IMG/VR virus record: IMGVR_UViG_3300002144_000297
Location: 1 to 21,551 of that record
Source of the DNA: a virus
Strand: one strand, 5' to 3'
DNA length: 21,551 nt
Shown here: piece after piece, positions 1 to 5,721 of the stretch
How positions within the stretch are numbered: position 1 is the first letter of the stretch
Layout of the letters: every line of letters starts with the position of its first letter
The notes under the pieces: model-generated
What the model was told of the DNA's origin: nothing
The model's input: only the letters and a program-made list of their open reading frames with translations
The model's database searches: none
Position numbers and translations under genes: made by a program

Positions 1-169
1 CAGGGTCTTTAAGAGATAAATTTCCAAATACAATGTTCTGCATAGAACTTGTAGCTACTTGCTCACCAGCAAGTGTGGTCACCTTGTTGGTGATAGGATT
101 TGACGTACATTGAATCACGGCTGAGCCTGTGTTCTGATTTACTTGTACTTTTCTGAAGAATACATTCAT
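1..169 (-). CDS. Partial minus-strand gene, N-terminal 56 residues, unknown function
   Basis: An open frame on the minus strand starts with ATG at 169 and runs without a stop to the left edge, so only the N-terminal 56 residues are visible. The start reads MNVFFRKVQVNQNTGSAVIQ and continues with a Ser/Thr/Asn-rich stretch without Cys clusters or a membrane segment. The ATG follows an A/T-rich leader typical of genes here. Codons are richer in G and C than in the central + strand genes and resemble the tail fibre at the right end. It is the only clear minus-strand gene, so the window begins at a divergent junction between two transcription blocks. The composition and Thr/Asn-rich look would fit a virion or fibre-associated protein, but that is inference and I do not recognise the family. 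Confidence 0.6.
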   Translation of the reverse strand, partial: MNVFFRKVQVNQNTGSAVIQCTSNPITNKVTTLAGEQVATSSMQNIVFGNLSLKDP

Positions 170-185
170 TATTTATAATTAATAA

Positions 186-272
186 TTATTTGATGGATAC
201 CACAAGAACGGGGGTACCCTTACCGCGTAAATTAGCTGGGGAGTTGATAGCAAGATCCCCCACCACATGCAA
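186..272 (-). CDS. Doubtful minus-strand mini-ORF or C-terminal remnant
   Basis: On the minus strand a frame is open from about 372 to a TAA at 186, and its last 25 codons read like real protein (VGDLAINSPANLRGKGTPVL and onward). It has no ATG. The nearest possible starts are TTG at 272 or GTG at 266. Its stop lies 16 bp before the ATG of the minus-strand gene at 169, a normal operon spacing. The stretch 190-275 is clearly richer in GC than its surroundings. It may be the 3' end of a decayed gene, a very small gene with an unusual start, or chance. Two other frames are also open over the same stretch, so coding is not established. Confidence 0.22.
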   Translation of the reverse strand: MHVVGDLAINSPANLRGKGTPVLVVSIK

Positions 273-384
273 AACATACAATATTTCAATTACCTTTACC
301 AGGTTAAAAATTTGGGAAAATATTTTTTTTGTGTGTCCCGTAAAGAATGAAATTTGGAAAATAATTTTTATAGGATCTTAAAAT

Positions 385-404
385 TTTGTATATTATCCCT
401 ATAG
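385..404 (+). promoter_or_regulatory. Phage promoter motif, copy 1
   Basis: TTTGTATATTATCCCTATAG, 43 bp from its first base to the ATG at 428. It matches the copies at 17803-17822 and 10979-10998 apart from the three-base variable segment and the ends. All copies lie in intergenic DNA 37-46 bp before a start codon, which is the main argument for a promoter. It does not fit the Bacteroidota consensus TAnnTTTG well, so recognition by a phage-encoded or modified factor is possible. Confidence 0.65.
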
Positions 405-427
405 AAGCATAACACTAGATAACTACT

Positions 428-724
428 ATGGCGAAGGAAGAAAAGGATAAGGACTCTATACTTGATGATATTTATCAGAGACAGGTGGAGAAGGAGATGG
501 TTAATATTGCATATGATAATTCATATAGGGTATTGGTTGGAGAGATTACCTTTGATTCTTTATTAAATCAGGTAACTGAGGATGAGTCGGCACTAATGGG
601 TTTTGATCCAGATTACGGACCGTCTTTAGCTGAGTTAGAGAATATGATAGTGTGGTATGAAGAATATGAAGAGTATGAAAGATGTGGGAGACTACATGAA
701 ATATTAAAAAGTAAATATCCATAA
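428..724 (+). CDS. Small acidic hypothetical protein (98 aa)
   Basis: First gene after promoter copy 1. The product is strongly charged, with a Lys/Glu-rich N-terminus and many Asp/Glu throughout. It has no membrane segment and appears mostly helical. The C-terminal 27 residues (IVWYEEYEEYERCGRLHEIL) resemble the short UVR motif of UvrB/UvrC, where a helix rich in acidic and aromatic residues is followed by R-L-x-x-x-L. That motif also occurs in unrelated proteins as a small interaction helix, so no repair role follows. The gene ends 5 bp before the holin-like gene and is probably co-transcribed with it. Function unknown. Confidence 0.75.
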   Translation: MAKEEKDKDSILDDIYQRQVEKEMVNIAYDNSYRVLVGEITFDSLLNQVTEDESALMGFDPDYGPSLAELENMIVWYEEYEEYERCGRLHEILKSKYP

Positions 725-729
725 ATAAA

Positions 730-936
730 ATGGAACAAGTATTTGAATTAATTGAGGGGTATGGTTTATCTGTTGTTTTATTAATGGGTGCTTTATATGT
801 TTTGTATCAATTTGCGTTTTTTAGTATAAAAGAAGTAAAGGTTGGTTTTGAAAAGAGACACGAGGATTTAAGGAAGCAAATGAATGAAGTAAAAGAAAAG
901 CTAAATATTATTCTTGAATTTATTAAGAAAAACTAA
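730..936 (+). CDS. Holin-like small membrane protein (BhlA/UviB type)
   Basis: 68 residues with a short polar N-terminus, one membrane segment at about residues 12-32, and a charged helical C-terminal half rich in Lys and Glu that looks able to form a coiled coil. This is the architecture of the BhlA/UviB holin-like family: one N-terminal membrane helix, then a cytoplasmic coiled coil, about 70 residues. A holin would permeabilise the inner membrane at the end of infection and let the amidase reach the cell wall. Context supports this, since the amidase is encoded about 0.8 kb downstream and a second tiny membrane protein lies at 1230-1325. A virion or membrane-anchoring role is the alternative. 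The call rests on architecture, not on diagnostic residues. Confidence 0.55.
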   Translation: MEQVFELIEGYGLSVVLLMGALYVLYQFAFFSIKEVKVGFEKRHEDLRKQMNEVKEKLNIILEFIKKN

Positions 937-939
937 ATA

Positions 940-1224
940 ATGGCCACAAAGAAAGATAGTAGATTAGCAAGAGCGGGGGTATCTGGGTTTAATAAACCTA
1001 AGAGAACCCCTTCTCATCCTAAAAAATCTCATGTAGTAGTTGCTAAGTCAGGTGATCAAGTTAAAACAATTCGTTTTGGTCAACAGGGTGTTAGTGGAGC
1101 GGGAGCTAATCCTAGCACACCTGCAGAAAAAGCTAGACAGAAGTCATTCAAAGCAAGACATGGTAAGAACATATCTAAAGGTAAAATGAGTGCTGCTTAT
1201 TGGGCTGATAAAGTTAAATGGTAA
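940..1224 (+). CDS. Small basic conserved phage protein (94 aa)
   Basis: Very rich in Lys, Arg and Ser with few acidic residues. The C-terminal half carries a pattern that I recognise from small proteins of many phages: KxIRFGQQG, then KARQKSFKARHGKNI, then KGKMSAAYWADKVKW at the very end. I believe this is one of the Pfam domains of unknown function, possibly DUF6321, but I could not check the accession. The product is probably cytoplasmic and could bind DNA or be a minor virion component. Neither is shown. It starts 4 bp after the holin-like gene and is followed by the 31-residue membrane peptide. Confidence 0.75.
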   Translation: MATKKDSRLARAGVSGFNKPKRTPSHPKKSHVVVAKSGDQVKTIRFGQQGVSGAGANPSTPAEKARQKSFKARHGKNISKGKMSAAYWADKVKW

Positions 1225-1229
1225 ATAAA

Positions 1230-1325
1230 ATGACATTGATCTTTGATATCATATTAGCACTTACCCTCACTGTTTTTGCATTATACATGTTTGATGCTTT
1301 TTTATCGCACAAGAACGATGAGTAG
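1230..1325 (+). CDS. Tiny single-span membrane peptide (31 aa)
   Basis: ATG at 1230 follows the previous stop by 5 bp with an AAATAAA leader, and the frame ends at TAG 1323-1325. The product begins MTLIFDIILALTLTVFALYM and ends in a charged tail (SHKNDE). Residues 3-25 are one hydrophobic helix. Its position between the holin-like gene and the amidase suggests a lysis accessory role such as an antiholin or pore partner, but peptides this small can also be membrane toxins or of no effect. The regular spacing, the A-rich leader and the clean hydrophobic-then-charged layout favour a real gene. The family is not recognised. Confidence 0.55.
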   Translation: MTLIFDIILALTLTVFALYMFDAFLSHKNDE

Positions 1326-1400
1326 TCGTAAACAATAAAATACAATAAAATCCAAATAAAGATTGCCATACACTTTTTTTAGTTAAACTATTTATATATA

Positions 1401-1415
1401 TTTGTATTAAATAAG
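1401..1415 (+). promoter_or_regulatory. Weaker copy of the phage promoter motif
   Basis: TTTGTATTAAATAAG, 37 bp from its first base to the ATG at 1438, sits in the 112-bp gap between two genes. It keeps TTTGTAT and a downstream TAAG of the motif seen at 385, 10979 and 17803 but lacks the full TATATTAT core. The overlapping sequence TATATTTG (1397-1404) also fits the Bacteroidota -7 consensus TAnnTTTG, although no TTG lies at the usual distance upstream. Confidence 0.4.
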
Positions 1416-1437
1416 TTTAATTTAAAATAAATCAACA

Positions 1438-1740
1438 ATGGCAAATTCACAAAACCAAAATTCTTTAGATGATAAAGAACCTGTTTTATCAAAAGAAGAA
1501 TTAAATGCACGTAGAGAAGAAATCACTACTTTCTACAAAGACAACATTCCACATTTAGAGGTACAGGCAGAGTATGAAATGCTTTTAGCTACTATTGAGA
1601 AATCAAGAGCTGAACGTATGCAGGCCCAAATGTTTATGGCTCAACAGTATGCAAATCAAAAAGATGGGGTAGACCCTAATTCTGAGGAAGCTATAGCTTT
1701 TAAACAAGCTATGGAAGAAGCAGCATCTAAAATAGATTAG
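1438..1740 (+). CDS. Helical hypothetical protein (100 aa)
   Basis: First gene after the 112-bp gap with a probable promoter. The product is mostly helical, with a polar N-terminus (residues 1-20), a charged helix around residues 20-60, and a Met/Gln/Ala-rich helix (ERMQAQMFMAQQYANQ) at about 60-75. It has no Cys, membrane segment or known motif. It ends 2 bp before the first ATG of the amidase gene, so the two are likely co-transcribed and perhaps translationally coupled. A small structural or chaperone-like role is possible. I do not recognise the family. Confidence 0.75.
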   Translation: MANSQNQNSLDDKEPVLSKEELNARREEITTFYKDNIPHLEVQAEYEMLLATIEKSRAERMQAQMFMAQQYANQKDGVDPNSEEAIAFKQAMEEAASKID

Positions 1741-1742
1741 TT

Positions 1743-2666
1743 ATGATGAGGATGTTAAAAAAGGGGGATAAGGGTTCAGATGTTGAAACTCTTCAAAGAG
1801 CCTTGGGTCTTATACCGGATGGATCATTTGGACCATTAACTGAGAAAGCTGTTATTAGATTTCAGTTATCTAATGATTTCCCTGTTACAGGTATAGTTGA
1901 TTCTCCTATATGGGCTTTATTGTTTAATAAACCAGATATAGTTTCAGAAGAAATTGATGAGGATAGTGATATTAGTGAAGGATATTTTAGAACTAACTAT
2001 CATCAATTGATTCATAAATATTATTTACCTAAAGGTGAATACCTAAAAGGTCCTATTGAAAATCAATATATATTCTTACATCACACTGCAGGAAATAATA
2101 ATCCTTATAAAACAGTGGATCAATGGGGTAGAGATACAAGAGGAAAAATAGCTACAGAGTTTGTATTGGGTGGAAAGAATCATAAAAATGGTGATGATGA
2201 ACACGATGGAGTAATGATCCAGGCTTTTCCAGAAAAGTGCCAGGGATGGCACCTTGGAACAACTGGATCTGGAAGAATGAATAGACATTCAGTTGGTTTA
2301 GAAATATGTAATATGGGTTATCTAACAGATGATAATAAAACATATGTCGGATCACGTTGTACACCAACTGAAATAACAACATTAGAAAAACCATTTAGAG
2401 GTCATTTAAAATGGCACAGTTATACTGAAGAACAAATCAAAGCTACAGAACAATGGATTAGATATGTTGGAGAAAGGGATCAAATAGATATTAGAAAAGG
2501 ATTACAAGAGTTTATAAAAAAACATGGAGCTCAAGAAGCATTTGGTTTTCAAGAAGATGCTTATTATGGAAAAGTAAAAGGATTATTAACACATACCAAT
2601 GTAAGGAGGGATAAATCTGACTGTTATCCTCATCCTGATTTAGTTGATATGATAATGAGTTTATAA
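1743..2666 (+). CDS. Endolysin: N-acetylmuramoyl-L-alanine amidase with peptidoglycan-binding domain
   Basis: A cell-wall hydrolase that cleaves the bond between N-acetylmuramic acid and L-alanine. Residues 5-62 form a peptidoglycan-binding domain of the PG_binding_1 type (KKGDKGSDVETLQRALG, then DGSFGPLTEKAVIRFQ). A linker of about 40 residues leads to an Amidase_2-type catalytic domain at about 105-307. Zinc ligands are expected at H113 or H114 (in LHHTAG), H284 (THTNVRRD) and C294 (KSDCYP), with E187 (VGLEICN) among conserved acids. Cys as third ligand is also found in T7 lysozyme. There is no signal peptide, so export needs a holin, probably the protein at 730-936. Three ATGs are available (1743, 1746, 1752), and all leave the binding domain intact. 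A tail-associated wall hydrolase is the alternative. Confidence 0.9.
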   Translation: MMRMLKKGDKGSDVETLQRALGLIPDGSFGPLTEKAVIRFQLSNDFPVTGIVDSPIWALLFNKPDIVSEEIDEDSDISEGYFRTNYHQLIHKYYLPKGEYLKGPIENQYIFLHHTAGNNNPYKTVDQWGRDTRGKIATEFVLGGKNHKNGDDEHDGVMIQAFPEKCQGWHLGTTGSGRMNRHSVGLEICNMGYLTDDNKTYVGSRCTPTEITTLEKPFRGHLKWHSYTEEQIKATEQWIRYVGERDQIDIRKGLQEFIKKHGAQEAFGFQEDAYYGKVKGLLTHTNVRRDKSDCYPHPDLVDMIMSL

Positions 2667-2667
2667 G

Positions 2668-3039
2668 ATGGCAATAGTAACCAACGTAGATTTAAAATTA
2701 AAGGTAGACATTGATGATTCAATAAAGTATCAAATAGTTACTTATTGTTTCTTTAATAAACTTTTAATAAGCAATACTGATTTAGATTTTTTATCTGAAC
2801 TTTCTAAAAATCCAAAAATGGAAATATCTAAATTTTGTAATTTATTAACTGAAAAGTCAATATTTAAAAGTCCTCAATCAGCAAGAAATGCAATTTCAAA
2901 AGCAGAGAAAAAAAGTCTGCTTGTTAAAAGTGGAACAAATAAAAAAGTTATTAGTATTAATAAAAATATTAATGTTCAAACAAGCGGGTTAGTATTACTT
3001 AATTATAAAATTCTAGGTAATGAATCCAAAGAAGCATAG
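2668..3039 (+). CDS. Winged-helix-like conserved phage protein (123 aa)
   Basis: Residues 15-90 are predicted helical and include a helix-turn-helix-like arrangement: a helix at 53-63, then FKSPQSARNAISKAEKKSLL (66-85) as candidate recognition helix, then a hairpin (VKSGTNKKVISIN) that would form the wing. The C-terminus (about 100-115) is a short beta stretch. The gene starts 1 bp after the amidase stop, and its last 20 bp overlap the HU-like gene, so the three are surely one operon. I recognise the family from Bacteroidota phages, where it lies near structural genes, but I know of no assigned function. Regulation of late genes or DNA binding during packaging are possible, both by inference. 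Confidence 0.7.
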   Translation: MAIVTNVDLKLKVDIDDSIKYQIVTYCFFNKLLISNTDLDFLSELSKNPKMEISKFCNLLTEKSIFKSPQSARNAISKAEKKSLLVKSGTNKKVISINKNINVQTSGLVLLNYKILGNESKEA

Positions 3040-3373
3040 TGAATTTAAAAAAGGAATAGCAGAAGAGGTTGGAGTACATTCTCAATTAGTTGATGATTTT
3101 GTAACTTTTTATTATAGTAAGCTTAGAAAAAAATTGTCAACATTAGACTTTCCAAGAATTTATGTAGATGGATTAGGTACATTTATTCTTAGAAAAAATA
3201 AGTTAGAGACATCAATTAAAAGACACAAAAGCATGTTAGGTAATATTGCCAAACGTACTTATAATGGTTATGCTAAAAGTGAAAACATCACTTCTAATAT
3301 TTTAGAAATGGAACTTGCTTTAAAACAATTAGAAAAGGATATACTAAAGAAAAAAGAATTTAAAGCAAAATAA
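3020..3373 (+). CDS. HU/IHF-like DNA-binding protein
   Basis: Residues 8-45 match the helical N-terminal half of the HU/IHF fold: a short helix with IAEEVGVHSQLVDDF, then a long helix ending KLRKKLSTLDFPR. The strand-turn GLGTF at 51-55 corresponds to the conserved G-x-G-x-F turn before the DNA-binding arm. The rest (about 65-117) is a Lys-rich helical tail, not a clear beta arm. HU-family proteins bend or compact DNA, and IHF-like genes beside the structural module are a feature of crAss-like phages. The start overlaps the upstream gene by 20 bp, consistent with translational coupling. It may help DNA packaging, replication or gene control. The truncated arm leaves DNA bending uncertain. Confidence 0.75.
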   Translation: MNPKKHSEFKKGIAEEVGVHSQLVDDFVTFYYSKLRKKLSTLDFPRIYVDGLGTFILRKNKLETSIKRHKSMLGNIAKRTYNGYAKSENITSNILEMELALKQLEKDILKKKEFKAK

Positions 3374-3383
3374 GTTTTACAAC

Positions 3384-3701
3384 ATGAAAGAAAAATGGAA
3401 AACATATTTAAAAGTATTTAAAAATGCCGATCTAATACTAGAAGGTATTAAAAATAATATATTTAAAAAAGAACATGTTGAAGCTGTTGCAACAGATAGA
3501 TTTCAAATATGTATAAATTGTTCTTTGTTTGATGCAAAAGGAACTGATTGTTTGGCTCCTGGTACTCAACCTTGTTGTTCTGATTGTGGTTGTAGTTTAG
3601 CATTTAAAGTGAGATCATTATCTTCTGAATGTCCAAAAGGATATTGGTTTGCATTAACAACAGAAGAACAAGAAGAAAAAATAAACCAACAAATTAAATA
3701 A
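3384..3701 (+). CDS. Cys-rich, probably zinc-binding protein (105 aa)
   Basis: Eight Cys lie between residues 43 and 83 (C43, C46, C56, C64, C65, C68, C70, C83), in the order CxxC, then CCxxCxC, then ECPKGYW. This spacing suggests one or two structural zinc sites. The N-terminal 40 residues are helical and basic, and the C-terminus is a Glu/Gln-rich tail. I recognise the pattern from small proteins of Bacteroidota phages near the terminase and nuclease genes, with no known function. It follows the HU-like gene by 10 bp in the same operon. A nucleic-acid-binding or adaptor role is plausible but not shown. Confidence 0.7.
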   Translation: MKEKWKTYLKVFKNADLILEGIKNNIFKKEHVEAVATDRFQICINCSLFDAKGTDCLAPGTQPCCSDCGCSLAFKVRSLSSECPKGYWFALTTEEQEEKINQQIK

Positions 3702-3708
3702 TAAAATT

Positions 3709-3951
3709 ATGAGCGATTTACTTGAACCAATTACCGTATCTGATATTGTAAAAGATTTATTAGAATATAAATTGATTACATTTGAAGCAGCAACAATACT
3801 ATTAAATGCAGAGGCACAAGCTAATGCATTTAATAAGAAAACAATATTACCTCCTGATTGGGTACCTAAAATTAAACAAGAAAATATTATTACATGGACA
3901 ATTGATCCAAATAATCCTGATGTACCATATTGGTACACCACAAGAACATAA
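3709..3951 (+). CDS. Hypothetical protein (80 aa)
   Basis: A small protein lying 7 bp after the Cys-rich gene and 4 bp before the nuclease. Residues 1-45 are helical (IVKDLLEYKLITFEAATILL). The C-terminal third carries Trp, Pro and Asp (ILPPDWVPK, then DPNNPDVPYWYTT), which suggests a short extended or binding segment. It has no motif that I recognise, no membrane segment and no Cys. Its tight position in the run suggests a function linked to its neighbours, possibly in virion assembly. Confidence 0.65.
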   Translation: MSDLLEPITVSDIVKDLLEYKLITFEAATILLNAEAQANAFNKKTILPPDWVPKIKQENIITWTIDPNNPDVPYWYTTRT

Positions 3952-3955
3952 TATT

Positions 3956-4768
3956 ATGGCTATTATATTTAAAGAAGAGGGACATACATATGAAAGTGTA
4001 GACAATGACAATATAGAGTGGTTAAGTGTAACCTCTTTTATAGGAATGTTTAAACCCAAATTTGATGCAAAAGGTCAAGCTAAAAAATCAGCTAAAAACA
4101 AAAGATCAAAGTGGTATGGGATGTCTGAAAGAGAGATACTAGATGCATGGGATAATGAAACAAAAAGAGCTATAAAGTTGGGTAACTTTTATCATAATCA
4201 GAGAGAGACTGATATGTTAGACTTTAATACTATTGAGCGTGATGGAACAGAGATACCTATTGTAAAACCTTTAACAAACGATGATGGTATTAAATTAGCT
4301 CCTGAACAAAAATTAGATGACGGTATATATCCTGAACATTTAGTATATTTGAAATCTGCAGGGATTTGTGGACAAGCTGACTTAGTAGAAATTGTTAATG
4401 GTTATATTAATATTTATGATTATAAAACCAATAAAGAAATTAAAGAAAAAGGATTTACTAGTTGGGAGGGAATAACAAATAAAATGTTTAAACCTGTAAA
4501 CAACTTGGACGATTGTAATTTAAATCATTATAACTTACAACTAAGCATTTATGCGTATATTATTAAAAAGCACAACCCAAAATTAAAAATAGGCAAGTTG
4601 GTAATACAACATGTTAAGTTTATTAAAGTGGGTGAGGATGATAACGGATATCCAATAACCAAAGTGGAAAATGGAGAACCTATTTTGGATGAAGTAAAAA
4701 TGTATGAATTACCATATTTAAAAAATGAAGTTGATTCATTAATGATATGGTTAAAAGATAATAGATAA
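3956..4768 (+). CDS. PD-(D/E)XK family nuclease (RecB/Cas4-like)
   Basis: 270 residues from the ATG at 3956. An in-frame ATG at 3806 lies inside the previous gene and its extra 50 residues look like antisense-type noise, so I reject it. Active-site residues fit the PD-(D/E)XK fold: D142 in GQADLVE, then D155-Y-K157 in IYDYKTNKEI, followed by the Q-containing helix NLQLSIYAYIIKK of RecB-type nucleases. The N-terminal third has the SVTSFIGMFKPKFD start common to phage exonucleases of this class. It probably digests DNA ends or processes branched DNA. A gene of this class beside the structural module is known in crAss-like phages. Roles in recombination, host DNA breakdown or packaging cannot be separated here. 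Confidence 0.8.
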   Translation: MAIIFKEEGHTYESVDNDNIEWLSVTSFIGMFKPKFDAKGQAKKSAKNKRSKWYGMSEREILDAWDNETKRAIKLGNFYHNQRETDMLDFNTIERDGTEIPIVKPLTNDDGIKLAPEQKLDDGIYPEHLVYLKSAGICGQADLVEIVNGYINIYDYKTNKEIKEKGFTSWEGITNKMFKPVNNLDDCNLNHYNLQLSIYAYIIKKHNPKLKIGKLVIQHVKFIKVGEDDNGYPITKVENGEPILDEVKMYELPYLKNEVDSLMIWLKDNR

Positions 4769-4770
4769 TT

Positions 4771-5025
4771 ATGGCAACAAATGTTACATTAACTACGGTT
4801 ACAATACTAACCGATAATCCGGGTGGAGAACAGTATTGGAATAGTAATACTGCTACTCCATTTTATATTACTCAGTCACAAATTGTAGGTGTATCTGCTT
4901 ATTACTCTACTATAAATAAGAACTTTTTACCTGGTGTAGTAAGAGTTTTATTAAGCAGTGGACTTGAATTAATAGTCACTGATAGTTATTCTATTATACA
5001 GGGATATATGAATACTAACCCATAA
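4771..5025 (+). CDS. Small beta-rich hypothetical protein (84 aa)
   Basis: Starts 2 bp after the nuclease stop. The product is rich in Thr, Ser, Tyr and Val with alternating hydrophobic residues and almost no charge, so it is probably all beta. It has no Cys, membrane segment or known motif. A minor virion component would fit the composition. I do not recognise the family. Confidence 0.65.
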   Translation: MATNVTLTTVTILTDNPGGEQYWNSNTATPFYITQSQIVGVSAYYSTINKNFLPGVVRVLLSSGLELIVTDSYSIIQGYMNTNP

Positions 5026-5035
5026 AATATAATAT

Positions 5036-5554
5036 ATGTTAATTAGATTATTTGATATACAAAACTCCAAAGTTGTTCCAACTGAACATTGTTATGCTTT
5101 ACCTTTTTTAAATGTTATTATGGAAGAATATCCTAATAGCTATTTGCAAGTATATCAATACATTTTTTATATGTCTTGTCCAAATCCAGATATGAATCCT
5201 TTTTTTAATTTACCTGAGCATGAAAAAGAAGATATTATAATTGAAGAAATTAAATTAGAAGAATCACCAGAAGATGGGAAAATAAGATATGCATTAGATA
5301 TGTGTAAAAAACTTTATGAAACCCCTACATATAGAGCTTATGTTGGTATTAAATCTATGCTTGATAGATTGGCCAAGTATATGGAAGTTACTGCAATAGA
5401 ACATGGAAGAGATGGTAACATAAATTCTATGGTAAATGCAGCAGCTAAGTTTGAACAAATAAGACATTCATATAAAGGGGCTTTTACTGATATGAAACAA
5501 GAACAAGAAAGTTCGGTTAGAGGTGGTGCAGGATTAGCTTATGACCAAATATAA
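5036..5554 (+). CDS. Conserved phage protein beside terminase (172 aa)
   Basis: A mostly helical protein with no Cys cluster or membrane segment. The N-terminal 60 residues contain aromatic and Pro residues (YQYIFYMSCPNPDMNPFFNL). The middle and C-terminal parts are charged helices (YRAYVGIKSMLDRLAKYMEV at about 108-127) ending in a Gly-rich tail. I recall similar proteins upstream of the terminase and portal genes of Bacteroidota phages. The position would allow a small terminase subunit, but I see no N-terminal helix-turn-helix, so this is only a possibility. The stop TAA overlaps the ATG of the next small ORF by one base. Confidence 0.65.
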   Translation: MLIRLFDIQNSKVVPTEHCYALPFLNVIMEEYPNSYLQVYQYIFYMSCPNPDMNPFFNLPEHEKEDIIIEEIKLEESPEDGKIRYALDMCKKLYETPTYRAYVGIKSMLDRLAKYMEVTAIEHGRDGNINSMVNAAAKFEQIRHSYKGAFTDMKQEQESSVRGGAGLAYDQI

Positions 5555-5721
5555 TGAAGGATAAAGAAATTATATGGCATTTTTGTTATTGGGATGAGCC
5601 CTGTACAACAAAAAACCAAACCGATAATACAGCATTAATAACAAATAAACAAACCAAAGAAGATGGCACAACAAATTATACCAGTAGGGAAGAAGATTCT
5701 GATAAAACAAAAGGCAGCTGA
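5554..5721 (+). CDS. Possible small ORF overlapping the co-chaperonin gene (55 aa)
   Basis: ATG at 5554 shares one base with the preceding stop (TAATG), an arrangement seen in coupled phage genes. The frame ends at TGA 5719-5721. The first 20 residues (MKDKEIIWHFCYWDEPCTTK) look protein-like, while the rest is a low-complexity Thr/Asn/Lys tail overlapping the GroES-like gene by 59 bp in another frame. If it is not a gene, 5555-5662 is a 108-bp untranslated spacer in an otherwise tightly packed run. No homology is recognised. Confidence 0.4.
   Translation: MKDKEIIWHFCYWDEPCTTKNQTDNTALITNKQTKEDGTTNYTSREEDSDKTKGS

Larger units (their letters stand above)
170..427. other. Divergent intergenic region
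   Basis: This is the junction between the minus-strand gene (start 169) and the + strand block (start 428). The left half is relatively GC-rich with runs of G and C (208-212 and 256-260) and a short inverted repeat GGGGA/TCCCC (238-242 and 256-260). The right half is very AT-rich and ends in the promoter-like motif at 385-404. No tRNA or convincing structured RNA could be drawn. The doubtful minus-strand ORF at 186-272 lies inside it. Confidence 0.5.

Noticed and set aside
200-275. tRNA or riboswitch in the GC-rich island
   Set aside because: No cloverleaf, T-loop sequence or anticodon arm could be drawn, and only one 5-bp G/C stem is obvious.
190-381. + strand ORF of 63 residues in the divergent region
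   Set aside because: It overlaps an AT-rich region with promoter-like content, has no leader like the other genes, and its second half is low-complexity Phe/Ile/Lys/Trp. The minus-strand frames over the same bases look at least as good.
428-724. UvrB/UvrC-related repair function for the 98-residue protein
   Set aside because: Only a short helix resembles the UVR motif. Such helices are common and do not show a repair role.
3806-3955. Upstream in-frame start for the PD-(D/E)XK nuclease
   Set aside because: The extra 50 codons overlap the preceding 80-residue gene in another frame and do not look like the family N-terminus. The ATG at 3956 has good spacing and a typical start.
5036-5554. Small terminase subunit
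   Set aside because: The position before terL is suggestive, but there is no visible N-terminal helix-turn-helix and two ORFs lie between it and terL.
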